From: Thermoplasmata archaeon
GTDB lineage: Archaea; Thermoplasmatota; Thermoplasmata; RBG-16-68-12
DNA: 32,761 bases
Assembly (NCBI GenBank): GCA_036395115.1
Contig: DASWDU010000048.1
Location: 1-32,761 of the forward strand
Direction of reading: 5' to 3'
The translations under genes and the position numbers were made by a program. The notes below the pieces were generated by a model that was not told the DNA's origin, did not search any database, and was given only the letters and a program-made list of their open reading frames with translations. Below are positions 7,588 through 14,742 of this stretch, piece after piece. The stretch's first letter is position 1. Every line of letters begins with the position of its first letter.

Positions 7588-7988
7588 ACGCCTCCGTCGT
7601 CGCCAAGTGGTTCCTGCCAGAGGCGGATACCGAATCGGCGGTACTCCTCCGAGCGCGTCATGTGAGCGGCGATCTACGGCTGGTCGCTCCGGATCTCCTG
7701 GTCTACGAAGTTGCGAATGCCCTCCGATACCATCCGCAGGTGGGCTCGGACCGGCTCGCGGAACACATGGACGATCTGTTCGCCTTCGAGTTGGGGCTCG
7801 AACCGACCTCGGAGACATCGATGACGGCGGCCGTCCGAGCGGCGTTCCGGCTCGGACTTTCCGTCTACGATGCAATGTACATCTCGCTCGCCGAGCGTCT
7901 CGACGCGGCATTGTACACCGCGGACGAATCGATGCTGCGTGCTTCGGGCCCCCGGGGGCATCACGTGCGTTCCGTCCGCGAGAGGTGA
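7560..7988 (+). CDS. vapC: VapC-type toxin, PIN-domain ribonuclease
   Basis: A 142-residue PIN domain. The acidic metal-binding residues are all present: D10 (AVVDAS), E50 (YEVANAL), D104 (YDAMYISLAER) and D122 (TADESML). VapC proteins are Mg-dependent endoribonucleases that usually cut tRNA or rRNA; the target here cannot be told. The gene overlaps vapB upstream and the membrane hydrolase gene downstream by 4 bp (GTGA), so three genes appear to share one transcript. Confidence 0.9.
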   Translation: MARPATAVVDASVVAKWFLPEADTESAVLLRARHVSGDLRLVAPDLLVYEVANALRYHPQVGSDRLAEHMDDLFAFELGLEPTSETSMTAAVRAAFRLGLSVYDAMYISLAERLDAALYTADESMLRASGPRGHHVRSVRER

Positions 7989-8536
7989 CCGCAACGTTCC
8001 TCCTCGGCCACCTGGGGATCGGCCTCGGCCTCGCGTGGCTCCTCGCGTGGCGGTCCCCCGCGCGCGTCGACTACCGCCTCATCCTCTTCGGCGCCATCCT
8101 CCCGGACCTGATCGACAAGCCTCTCGGATATGCGCTCGGCCTGCAGACGCGGCTTTGGGGGCACACGCTCCTCTTCCTGTTCACGGTCCTCGCCTTGGGC
8201 CTCGTGCCCGCGTGGCGGGGGTCGCGGTTCGCCGGATTCGGCGTGGCGACGCACCTCCTCCTCGATCAAATGTGGGAGCTCCCACACGTCGTATGGTACC
8301 CGGCGTACGGCTGGGGGTTCCCCGCCACGCCGTTCAGCGCCGACGTCTGGTTCGAGGCGCTCCTCCACGACCCGTACGTCCAGGCCGGCGAAATCGTGGG
8401 GTTCGCGATCCTCGTCGCCTTCGCGTGGGTCCACGGAATCCGATCGTGGTCGGCAGTCCGCGCGTTCGTCGGCCATGGGACCCTCCCGCCGCGCGCTTCC
8501 GGCCGCGATGAAACGAACGGGGACTCGCACCGGTAA
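7985..8536 (+). CDS. DUF457/YdjM-like membrane metal-dependent hydrolase
   Basis: A 183-residue membrane protein with about five hydrophobic segments. It carries the conserved polar residues of the membrane-bound putative hydrolase family: an N-terminal GHLGIG, LPDLIDKP, a GHTLLF and HLLLDQMWE (His and Asp metal-ligand candidates). I chose GTG 7985, which overlaps the vapC stop as GTGA; coding character starts there with TATFLLGHLG. Frame sequence upstream of this belongs to vapC. Substrate is unknown. Coupling of such a gene to a toxin-antitoxin pair is unusual. Confidence 0.75.
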   Translation: MTATFLLGHLGIGLGLAWLLAWRSPARVDYRLILFGAILPDLIDKPLGYALGLQTRLWGHTLLFLFTVLALGLVPAWRGSRFAGFGVATHLLLDQMWELPHVVWYPAYGWGFPATPFSADVWFEALLHDPYVQAGEIVGFAILVAFAWVHGIRSWSAVRAFVGHGTLPPRASGRDETNGDSHR

Positions 8537-8638
8537 GCGGCTTGCTTCGACTGGAACGGCCATCCGTGGCCACCACGCGCCGTGACGAGCGTGCGCAAGC
8601 CTTGAGTAGTCCCCGAAAGATGCCGCGCGGGGAGGTCC

Positions 8639-9331
8639 ATGCCAAGGCCATCGAAGGGCGGTAATCCGACCGAGCTCGAGCCAAGGCTGGCCAGCCTTTG
8701 CGGAATCGTCTTCGGGATTCTTCTCGTCGCAACGTTTGCGGTTACGTTTGACTTTCCCGGGGTCCCGGCACAGGCCGACGCGACCCTCGCCGGGTACAGC
8801 TCCCTCCGGACCGCGTTCTTGGCCGGAGACATCTTCCTCGGGCTCGCCGCGGTCCTCGCGATTCCGTATTTCGTGCAGCTACGAAACGCCTACGACGGAA
8901 CGGACCGTCTCCTCGTCGCGACGGCGACTCTCTTCTCGATCGTCGGGATCGTCGTCACGGCGGCGGTGTTCATCGGTGAGACGATCGCCCTGGACGCGCT
9001 GTCGGGCGCCTATGCCACGGGAGGGATTGCGAGGACGGCCGCCGTCGTCGCCGCCCAGGCGGCCATCGGTTCCGGAGCCGTAGCAATATTCGGCTTCCTC
9101 GTCCTCATGGCCGGCGTTGGACTGTACGGCTTCCTCACGAGCAAGGGGCAGCCCTTTCCCCGTTGGCTTGGATACCTAGGGATCGTCGCGGCGATCCTGT
9201 CCCTCGTTGGCGGGTTGCCGGTGGGTGGTGCGTACGTCGCGTTCGTCGCCGGGGTCGTCCTCTTCCTCGGTTGGCTGTTCATCACCTCGGGGCTCCTGTG
9301 GAGGGCTTCGGGCCGGAAGGCATCCACGTAG
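8639..9331 (+). CDS. Six-helix membrane protein, DUF4386-like
   Basis: A 230-residue integral membrane protein with about six helices and a short basic C-terminus (WRASGRKAST). The helix pattern and the loop between helices 2 and 3 with LRNAYDGTDR look like the DUF4386 family, whose role is unknown. ATG 8639 has a GGAGGT directly upstream (8631-8636), at very short spacing. A TATA-like CTTGAGTA lies at 8601-8608. The protein has no catalytic motif that I recognise. Confidence 0.7.
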   Translation: MPRPSKGGNPTELEPRLASLCGIVFGILLVATFAVTFDFPGVPAQADATLAGYSSLRTAFLAGDIFLGLAAVLAIPYFVQLRNAYDGTDRLLVATATLFSIVGIVVTAAVFIGETIALDALSGAYATGGIARTAAVVAAQAAIGSGAVAIFGFLVLMAGVGLYGFLTSKGQPFPRWLGYLGIVAAILSLVGGLPVGGAYVAFVAGVVLFLGWLFITSGLLWRASGRKAST

Positions 9332-9450
9332 ACGTCGAGAGGCCGCGCGTATCGCCCCCCGCGGTTCGAGAGGGCGTGGGTCGCGAAGACGCGGAGTCGC
9401 TTCGACGCTCAACGGGGTTCGTCTCTCGGCGGAAACTTTGTTCCCGCGGC

Positions 9451-9458
9451 CTTTATCA
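9451..9458 (+). promoter_or_regulatory. TATA box for the gene at 9482
   Basis: CTTTATCA is centred 27 nt upstream of ATG 9482, placing the transcript start at the start codon. Confidence 0.6.
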
Positions 9459-9481
9459 GGAGCCCCGCGAACGCCGTTCCC

Positions 9482-10480
9482 ATGGCCGACGACGGCGCCC
9501 ACCCGAACCGACGGCCCCTTTGGGCCCTCGTCCTCCTCTCCCCGATCATCGCGGAGATGCTGTCCGGTTCCTCCCCGCCGATCGAGTGGCTGAACCCGAT
9601 CGGGGCCCTCTTGCTCATCTGGCTCTACGGATCCGGCGTCCTCGTGATGCGCGAGACCGCGGTCCGCTGGAAGGTCGGGTGGCCGGGCATCCTGCTCCTC
9701 GGCGCGGCGTACGGAATCATCGAGGAGGGCCTCGCCGTCAAGTCGTTCTTCGACCCGGGCTGGATGGACCTCGGGACGCTCGGATGGTACGGCCGCTGGC
9801 TCGACGTGAACTGGATCTGGGCCGTCTGGCTGACGATCTACCACGCCGTCGTGAGCATCGCGGTGCCGATCTTCCTGGTCGACTGGATCTGGCCGCGCAC
9901 GCGCGGGGTGCGATTCACCTCCCGCCGGGGATACGTCGCCGCGATCGGGTTCCTCGCCTCCGCGACGGTCTTCATCGATCTTGCGCTGACGCCGTACCGG
10001 CCCTCGGTCTGGCATCTCCTCGGCGCGCTCGCGGCGGTCGCGTTCCTCGCCTGGGCCGCGAGAAACTATGCGACGAGGCTGTGGGACCGCCTCCCGGTCG
10101 GGACGCCGCGTTCCCCGCGCGTCTACGCGATCGCCGGATTCGCGTTCATCGGCGGCTCCTTCCTGATCTACGGCGGCGGTCCCGCCCTCGGCGTCTATCC
10201 AATCGTCACGGTTTGGGAAGGGGCCATCGTCCTCCTTGTAACGATGTTGCTCCTCCGTCGGACATCCGGAGATGCGAGGTGGGCGAGGCAGCGCTTCGCG
10301 TTCGTCGCGGGCGTCGTGGCCTTCCTGATTGCCCTCGCGGCGTTCCTCGAGCTGGCGGGCTGGCGCGGCATGGGAATCGTCGGCGCGGTGTTCGCGTACC
10401 TCCTCGTGCGCTGGTACCGCCGGCCTCTCGTAGATGCCGTCGAACCCGCATCCCGCTCGAATCTCTTGGCAAACCGTTAG
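9482..10480 (+). CDS. Multi-pass membrane protein with EE...H motifs, unknown function
   Basis: A 332-residue protein with eight to nine hydrophobic helices and a short cytoplasmic tail. Helix 3 contains AAYGIIEEGLAVKSFF and a following helix contains TIYHAVVSIAVPI. A paired Glu and a His inside the membrane recall CPBP-type intramembrane proteases. The CPBP EExxxR arrangement and second His are not present, so I do not assign it to that family. ATG 9482 fits the TATA box at 9451 and a leaderless start. Its 3' end converges with the zinc-ribbon antitoxin gene, 17 bp away. Confidence 0.75.
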   Translation: MADDGAHPNRRPLWALVLLSPIIAEMLSGSSPPIEWLNPIGALLLIWLYGSGVLVMRETAVRWKVGWPGILLLGAAYGIIEEGLAVKSFFDPGWMDLGTLGWYGRWLDVNWIWAVWLTIYHAVVSIAVPIFLVDWIWPRTRGVRFTSRRGYVAAIGFLASATVFIDLALTPYRPSVWHLLGALAAVAFLAWAARNYATRLWDRLPVGTPRSPRVYAIAGFAFIGGSFLIYGGGPALGVYPIVTVWEGAIVLLVTMLLLRRTSGDARWARQRFAFVAGVVAFLIALAAFLELAGWRGMGIVGAVFAYLLVRWYRRPLVDAVEPASRSNLLANR

Positions 10481-10497
10481 CGGAGAGCCCAAGACGT

Positions 10498-10890
10498 CTA
10501 GCGGCTCAACTCGATGACGATCTTCCTCCCTGCCCTCGACACGAGGACCTCTTCGTCCCCCGTCAACCCCAGGCTGTGCTCGATGTCCGCCGGAATCCGG
10601 AGGATCGTTCCTCGGCCGCTCCGGGACAACTTCCGCCGCAGTTTGAGCGGCTCTCCCCAAATCCCGAGGCGCCGTGCAACCCGAATCATCCGCTGGCTCT
10701 CTTCCTCCGGGAGGAACTCCTCTCCGCAGGCGGAGCAGCGAAGTCCGCGCTCTACAAAGGTGTAGCCTTCGATTTCCGACGTGATATCGTCGACGGGGAG
10801 GAGAACGCCCTTCCCACAGACCGGGCACCGGGCCGGTCGGCTAGCCTTTCGCTCCCGTGATGACAAAGACCTCACCACGCGCTGCGTCAT
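10498..10890 (-). CDS. Zinc-ribbon plus AbrB antitoxin (YgiT/MqsA-like)
   Basis: A 130-residue two-domain protein. Residues about 22-60 form a YgiT-type zinc ribbon with two CxxC pairs (CPVCG and CSACG). Residues about 80-130 form a swapped-hairpin AbrB/SpoVT-type DNA-binding domain (LSRSGRGTILRIPADIEHSL, then a strand-rich end). This pairing is seen in antitoxins of the MqsA class. It follows the small toxin-like gene; with ATG 10890 they overlap by 50 bp, while a GTG at 10875 would reduce the overlap. It probably neutralises the upstream protein and represses the operon. Confidence 0.8.
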   Translation of the reverse strand: MTQRVVRSLSSRERKASRPARCPVCGKGVLLPVDDITSEIEGYTFVERGLRCSACGEEFLPEEESQRMIRVARRLGIWGEPLKLRRKLSRSGRGTILRIPADIEHSLGLTGDEEVLVSRAGRKIVIELSR

Positions 10891-11086
10891 ATACTAACAC
10901 CAGCTTCTTCGGGCCCTTTTTTCGTATGAAGATGTCCCACTTGGCTCTCCCGACCCGCGAGACATTGTGCGCCTCCCGAATTGCTTCCCGCAGGTCGAGG
11001 TGATCCCAGTCCCATCGCTTCATCCAGGTATTCCGGAAGTGTTTGCTCACGATGATGCGGACCCGGTCGACATCGAACGGGAGCAA
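10841..11086 (-). CDS. Small toxin, DUF4258/RelE-superfamily-like
   Basis: An 81-residue basic protein starting at TTG 11086. It has a His near the start (VSKHFRNTW), a helix DLREAIREAHN, a strand block with KWDIFIRKK and KKLVLVYD, and the end EVFVITGAKG. This strand-helix order and the closing TGA match DUF4258-type proteins that act as mRNA-interferase-like toxins beside zinc-ribbon antitoxins. The gene comes first in the operon, before the antitoxin, as in mqsRA. A TATA-like TACATAAT lies about 20 nt upstream, closer than usual, so the start is uncertain. A small dyad ATGA-AAA-TCAT at 11109-11119 may be part of an operator. Confidence 0.65.
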   Translation of the reverse strand: MLPFDVDRVRIIVSKHFRNTWMKRWDWDHLDLREAIREAHNVSRVGRAKWDIFIRKKGPKKLVLVYDAARGEVFVITGAKG

Positions 11087-11196
11087 GCGCTCTTCACTAT
11101 ATTATGTAATGAAAATCATCTATTTCAAGTTTCTCCCGGGGTCAGTGGGTTGACGCATGCCCACGGCCGCCATCGCCCATTCTGCTGCCCAAGAAT

Positions 11197-11205
11197 CCTT
11201 TATCC
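11197..11205 (+). promoter_or_regulatory. TATA box of the DinB gene
   Basis: CCTTTATCC is centred 29 nt upstream of ATG 11230 and only 8 nt upstream of ATG 11209. It therefore argues for the later start codon. Confidence 0.65.
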
Positions 11206-11229
11206 AAGATGACCGCGTTCTCGCCGATC

Positions 11230-12636
11230 ATGGCGACTGCCGATGACTTCCGCGAAATGTATGAGTACAACTGGCGGGTCCTCCGCGACTATTGCGACGC
11301 GCTCTCGAAGCTGCCTGACGAAGCGGTCCTGAAGAATCGCGAAGCGACCTACGAATCGATGAAGAACATCTTCTTCCACATCGTAAAGGTCCACGACGGC
11401 TGGCTGAACGTCTCCGCCCAGGATGACTCCCCCGACCCGAAAGTCTACGACGGGGATCTCGACACGCTCCCGACGATGGCGAGCGTCCGTGCGTACATGG
11501 AGAAGGTGATCGCGAAGGAGCAGGCCCTCCTCGCGTCGTTGCAGGACAGCGATCTCGACCGGCCCGTCCAGGCGTGGTGGAAGAAGCGGCCGCACGCGCT
11601 CCGGGACGCGCTGATGCAGGTGACGCTCGAGCAGGCCCACCACACGGGCGAGCTGATCGCCCTATTCTGGCAGCAAGACATCGAGCCGCCGGAGATGACG
11701 TGGGTCGACGTCCGCATGGCGATCCCCGGGATCCCCGGCCCCTCCGTGACCGACGACTCACGAATGCAGGATCTTCGAGAAGTATTCGTCGATGCCCGGG
11801 AACGCGGCCAGGTCTCCGGACCACGACACCAACTGGCGCGTGAAGTGCGACTCGAAGGCCAGGAGCGCGTCCATGATCGGGTACTTCATGTCGTCGGTCC
11901 CGGCGCCCCGGACCACCGCGGCCGCGACCGTCTCCGTCCCGCGGACGAACAGGATCGTGTACGCCCCGTATCGGAGCTCGTCGAGGCCTCCTTGCTTCAC
12001 GGCGAGGGTGTCCTTGACGAATTGCTGGACGGCCACGAGCATCCCGCCGAGGATGTCCCGGTCGATATCGTTGCGCAACGTCGCGGAGTAGTGCCGGAGG
12101 AGCACGCCGCCTCGAGTCATCACGAACAACTCCTCGATGCCCACGGAAGGCGGTGGGCCGAGATCGAGCATGTCCGCCAGGTGCTGCCCGATGCGGCGCA
12201 TCTCGATCTTGACCAGCCCGACGTTCGCGGACTTGCTGAAGAAGCACAGGACGTTCATCTCGCTCGCCCCGAGGCGCATCACCGCCACGCCGGACATGGG
12301 ACCCTCGAGGAGCACGATGGGCGGGCCGGGGAGAGACAGCGCCGCGAAGACGTCGTCCGCGGATCGCGCGATCAAGGTTGCCATGGCCGCGAGGACGTCA
12401 ATCTGCTCGCGATTCCCCGCGTTCCCCGCCACCGTGAGGCCGTTCTCGTCCGCGATGACGGCTCCGAGGACCCCGGGCGCGCGATGGCTCAGATCCCGCA
12501 GGACGCCCTCGAGGTCGCCTCGCAGGTCCGGCTCGGCCTGGCGGGTCAGCGTGTCGTCCATGCGACGGAGGCTACTTTGGGGCATCGCCACTCGCCTCGT
12601 CCGGGACCTCGCGGGCGCTCATTGGGTTGGGCATGA
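11230..12636 (+). CDS. DinB-family protein whose frame lacks a nearby stop
   Basis: Residues about 1-170 are a DinB/YfiT-type four-helix bundle. Candidate metal His residues are in KNIFFHIVKVHDGWL and LEQAHHTGELIALFWQQD, and the domain closes at PPEMTWVDV (about 11710). DinB proteins are thiol-dependent enzymes or of unknown role. ATG 11230 is chosen from the TATA box. After the domain the frame stays open to 12636, running about 290 codons antisense through the whole roadblock gene. That extension is Arg/Asp/His-rich and looks like a shadow, not a domain. Either the native stop was lost by a frameshift near 11720-11750 (a TGA lies at 11746 in another frame) or a very long convergent overlap is real. 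Confidence 0.65.
   Translation: MATADDFREMYEYNWRVLRDYCDALSKLPDEAVLKNREATYESMKNIFFHIVKVHDGWLNVSAQDDSPDPKVYDGDLDTLPTMASVRAYMEKVIAKEQALLASLQDSDLDRPVQAWWKKRPHALRDALMQVTLEQAHHTGELIALFWQQDIEPPEMTWVDVRMAIPGIPGPSVTDDSRMQDLREVFVDARERGQVSGPRHQLAREVRLEGQERVHDRVLHVVGPGAPDHRGRDRLRPADEQDRVRPVSELVEASLLHGEGVLDELLDGHEHPAEDVPVDIVAQRRGVVPEEHAASSHHEQLLDAHGRRWAEIEHVRQVLPDAAHLDLDQPDVRGLAEEAQDVHLARPEAHHRHAGHGTLEEHDGRAGERQRREDVVRGSRDQGCHGREDVNLLAIPRVPRHREAVLVRDDGSEDPGRAMAQIPQDALEVASQVRLGLAGQRVVHATEATLGHRHSPRPGPRGRSLGWA
11758..12591 (-). CDS. Roadblock/LC7-domain protein with archaeal C-terminal domain
   Basis: A 277-residue soluble protein of two halves. Residues about 25-140 match roadblock/LC7 proteins (VLGAVIADENGLTVAGNAG, then a helix and further strands), which act as regulators or scaffolds of small Ras-like GTPases. 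Residues about 150-275 form a second alpha/beta domain (GIEELFVMTRGGVLLRHYS, then DRDILGGMLVAVQQFVKD and a closing strand with YTILFVRGTETV). I recall similar domains in archaeal regulatory proteins but cannot name the family. ATG 12591 overlaps the upstream membrane-protein gene by 20 bp; ATG 12561 is an alternative. No GTPase gene is in the window. Confidence 0.8.
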   Translation of the reverse strand: MAMPQSSLRRMDDTLTRQAEPDLRGDLEGVLRDLSHRAPGVLGAVIADENGLTVAGNAGNREQIDVLAAMATLIARSADDVFAALSLPGPPIVLLEGPMSGVAVMRLGASEMNVLCFFSKSANVGLVKIEMRRIGQHLADMLDLGPPPSVGIEELFVMTRGGVLLRHYSATLRNDIDRDILGGMLVAVQQFVKDTLAVKQGGLDELRYGAYTILFVRGTETVAAAVVRGAGTDDMKYPIMDALLAFESHFTRQLVSWSGDLAAFPGIDEYFSKILHS

Positions 12637-12988
12637 GCCGCCGCAGAGCTCGGTGATTCTTCCGCGGTCGGGGCCGGATGACGAAGAAGATCTCGAAGGT
12701 GGCGTACATGATTCCGCCGAGGAACACGAACACCATGACGGCGGACGCAGCCGCCGGCGGGGGAAGGCCCACGGCCGAACTAATCAAGGTGACGCTGAGG
12801 GCCAAGAATGCGATCGTGATCGCGCCCAGGAACCGTTCGAACCGGTCGGCGAGGATGAACATCCGCGCGCGGCGCACTTCCTTGTTCATCCTACGGAACG
12901 TCACGAACGCGATCGCGAGGATCGCGAACGTGGCGACGATCAAGCCCTGGAACGCGATTGCCAGGAGCTGAACTGCCAGGTCCGCCAA
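12572..12988 (-). CDS. Small three-helix membrane protein linked to roadblock gene
   Basis: A 138-residue protein. It has an N-terminal helix (VQLLAIAFQGLIVATFAILAIAF), a basic loop (RRMNKEVRRARMF), two further helices and a basic cytoplasmic tail. Starting at TTG 12988, it has a TATA-like CGCTTAAGG about 34 nt upstream. It overlaps the roadblock gene by 20 bp and so is cotranscribed with it, which suggests that it is the membrane partner of the roadblock protein. No family is recognised. Confidence 0.7.
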   Translation of the reverse strand: MADLAVQLLAIAFQGLIVATFAILAIAFVTFRRMNKEVRRARMFILADRFERFLGAITIAFLALSVTLISSAVGLPPPAAASAVMVFVFLGGIMYATFEIFFVIRPRPRKNHRALRRLMPNPMSAREVPDEASGDAPK

Positions 12989-13018
12989 AGTCCTCGAGAA
13001 GGGATGGTGGCGATAGCG

Positions 13019-13066
13019 GCCTTAAGCGTTCCGAGACAAATGTTTCGTTTTGGAACGTTCCGAGAC
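13019..13066. promoter_or_regulatory. Divergent control region with repeated CGTTCCGAGAC
   Basis: The 11-bp sequence CGTTCCGAGAC occurs twice in direct orientation (13027-13037 and 13056-13066), 29 bp apart start to start. The second copy is part of a perfect 10-bp palindrome GGAACGTTCC (13052-13061). The minus-strand TATA-like box of the membrane-protein gene at 12988 is directly beside the first copy. This looks like a multi-site operator. Confidence 0.45.
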
Positions 13067-13174
13067 GTCGGCGGTTCCGGCCCTGCATTCTGCCCGAAGG
13101 GTGCGGATGGCTCGGCCAAGAGAACGCGAGGCGAATCGATATACCACACGGCCGGATGGCAGGCCGTGGACGGC

Positions 13175-14071
13175 ATGAGAGGCACCCCTCCTCCCGCCTT
13201 CGCGGACCGCGTGTGGATCGTCACCGGGGCGAATTCGGGGATCGGCAAGACGACAGCCCTCGGCCTCGCTCACCTCGGCGGGACGGTCGTCCTGGCGTGT
13301 CGGGACTCGACGCGGGGCGACCTCGCCCGGCTCGACATCGTCCGCCAGACGGGAAATCCCCACGTCGCGCTCATGCTCCTGGACCTGTCGAGCCAAACCT
13401 CCACGCGAGGGTTCGCGGACGAGTTCCAGCATACGTACCCGCGCCTCGACGCGCTCGTGAACAACGCGGGCGTGTTCCGCCGTGAACGCCGAACCACGGT
13501 GGACGGCTTAGAAGAGACGTTCTCGGTCAACTACCTCGGCGGCTTCCTCCTCACGCACCTCCTGCTCGAACACCTCAAGGCGTCCGCGCCGTCGCGGATC
13601 GTGAACGTGAGCTCGTCGGCCCACAATGGAGGACGGATCGATTTCGACGACCTCCAAGGCGAGCGGAAGTACGGCGGCTGGCGCGCGTACAACCAGTCGA
13701 AGCTCGCCCAGGTCCTGTTCACGTACGAGCTCGCGCGCCGGCTCGATGGGACCGGCGTCACGGTGAACGCCTGTCACCCCGGCGTCATCCGCACGAACCT
13801 CGGCCGCGACGACTGGCCGTGGATCGTCAACCTCTTCCGCCCGTTCTTCAACAGCGCCGAGCGGGGTGCGGAGACGCCGATCTACCTCGCGACGTCCCCG
13901 GAGGTGGCCGACGTGACGGGCAACTACTTTGTGAAACAGAAGCCACGTGCGTCGTCGCGGCTGTCGCGGGACCCCGGGCTCGCACGTCGTCTTTACGAGG
14001 TCAGTCTCGACCTCGCCCGGTTCCGCGCTAGCCCCATAGGGGTGCGGAAGGAAGGCTTATCCTTCCTGTGA
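13175..14071 (+). CDS. Short-chain dehydrogenase/reductase (retinol-dehydrogenase-like)
   Basis: A 298-residue classical SDR. It has the cofactor motif TGANSGIG (residues about 16-23), LVNNAGVF, the serine-bearing NVSSSAH, and catalytic YNQSK (Y172, K176). CHPGVIRTNL follows in the substrate region. Arg in ACRDS after strand 2 favours NADP(H). It should oxidise or reduce an alcohol/carbonyl of unknown nature. ATG 13175 is the start; a TATA-like GATATACC lies at 13138-13145, and the frame upstream is antisense to other genes. A 7-bp stem-loop (14049-14067) overlaps the stop codon but lacks a T-run. Confidence 0.88.
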   Translation: MRGTPPPAFADRVWIVTGANSGIGKTTALGLAHLGGTVVLACRDSTRGDLARLDIVRQTGNPHVALMLLDLSSQTSTRGFADEFQHTYPRLDALVNNAGVFRRERRTTVDGLEETFSVNYLGGFLLTHLLLEHLKASAPSRIVNVSSSAHNGGRIDFDDLQGERKYGGWRAYNQSKLAQVLFTYELARRLDGTGVTVNACHPGVIRTNLGRDDWPWIVNLFRPFFNSAERGAETPIYLATSPEVADVTGNYFVKQKPRASSRLSRDPGLARRLYEVSLDLARFRASPIGVRKEGLSFL

Positions 14072-14170
14072 CATGCGCCATCTCGTGGCCATCGCCCCTC
14101 CAGGGGAATTTACTTTCAACGATTTGGCCCCGAGCGCCGGCTCGCGACTGCGTGGTTCGCGGTCGGGACG

Positions 14171-14680
14171 ATGCTGACGGCCGTTTCGGCGGCTTTCCTT
14201 TTTTCGAACGGACGCGTTCCGGCCATCGTGGTTACCGCGTTGTCGCTCGCCAGCTCGGCCCTCGGGCTCCTGTGGGGGGAGCGATCCGGCCGGAATGTTC
14301 TCGTGAAGTCGCAGCGCTTCGGGTTCGTCCCCGCTTGGTGGAGGCGGACTGGCCCGCATGGATGGCTGTTGGAACTGGTGCTGGCGGTTGTTGTCCTCGT
14401 CGCGTTATTCATTGTGTTTCTTACGCTGTTTCATGCGTCGCTGGACGACGTGCGGGCGACCACTTCCGGCATTATGGCTCTGGACCTCTGCCTCGGAGCG
14501 GACATCCTGGGATCCGCGTTCGGCCTGGTCGTCCTCGAGCGAAGGTCCGGCGTTACCGTCTGGTTCCGGAACGGATATGAGACTCGCGCGTCGCGAGCGG
14601 TTGGTCCATTCCCGTTTCCCGTCTACTACCTTCGTCCAAGGGGCTACCAGGGGCCTCGGACGCTCAACCCGCCGGCCTAG
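14171..14680 (+). CDS. Small membrane protein, unknown
   Basis: A 169-residue protein with two N-terminal hydrophobic stretches, a basic loop (RSGRNVLVKSQRF), a strong helix (LLELVLAVVVLVALFIVFLTL), another weaker helix, and a Pro/Tyr-rich tail (PFPFPVYYLRPRGYQGPR). I do not recognise the family. ATG 14171 is the first standard start. The same frame is open and protein-like back to the dehydrogenase stop at 14071, with a TATA-like ATTTAC at 14108, so the N-terminus is uncertain. Confidence 0.5.
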   Translation: MLTAVSAAFLFSNGRVPAIVVTALSLASSALGLLWGERSGRNVLVKSQRFGFVPAWWRRTGPHGWLLELVLAVVVLVALFIVFLTLFHASLDDVRATTSGIMALDLCLGADILGSAFGLVVLERRSGVTVWFRNGYETRASRAVGPFPFPVYYLRPRGYQGPRTLNPPA

Positions 14681-14708
14681 TTCGCCCGACGTGGACGGCA
14701 ACCGGAAC

Positions 14709-14717
14709 GCTTATTCC
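14709..14717 (+). promoter_or_regulatory. TATA box of the epimerase gene
   Basis: GCTTATTCC is centred 30 nt upstream of ATG 14743, giving a leaderless transcript. Confidence 0.6.
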
Positions 14718-14742
14718 ACGTCCTCGCGGTCCGCCGCGTTGG

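Noticed and set aside
6106-7911. A 600-codon upstream extension of the second permease frame
   Set aside because: It is out of frame with the first permease and vapBC region; the permease starts naturally at ATG 6105 with a signal-anchor helix and TGATG coupling.
12137-13174. A 346-codon extension before the short-chain dehydrogenase
   Set aside because: It is antisense to the roadblock and membrane-protein genes; the SDR fold starts at 13175 with the usual distance to TGxxxGIG.
14049-14067. Stem-loop at the end of the dehydrogenase gene as a terminator
   Set aside because: It overlaps the last codons and has no T-run after it; weak by itself.
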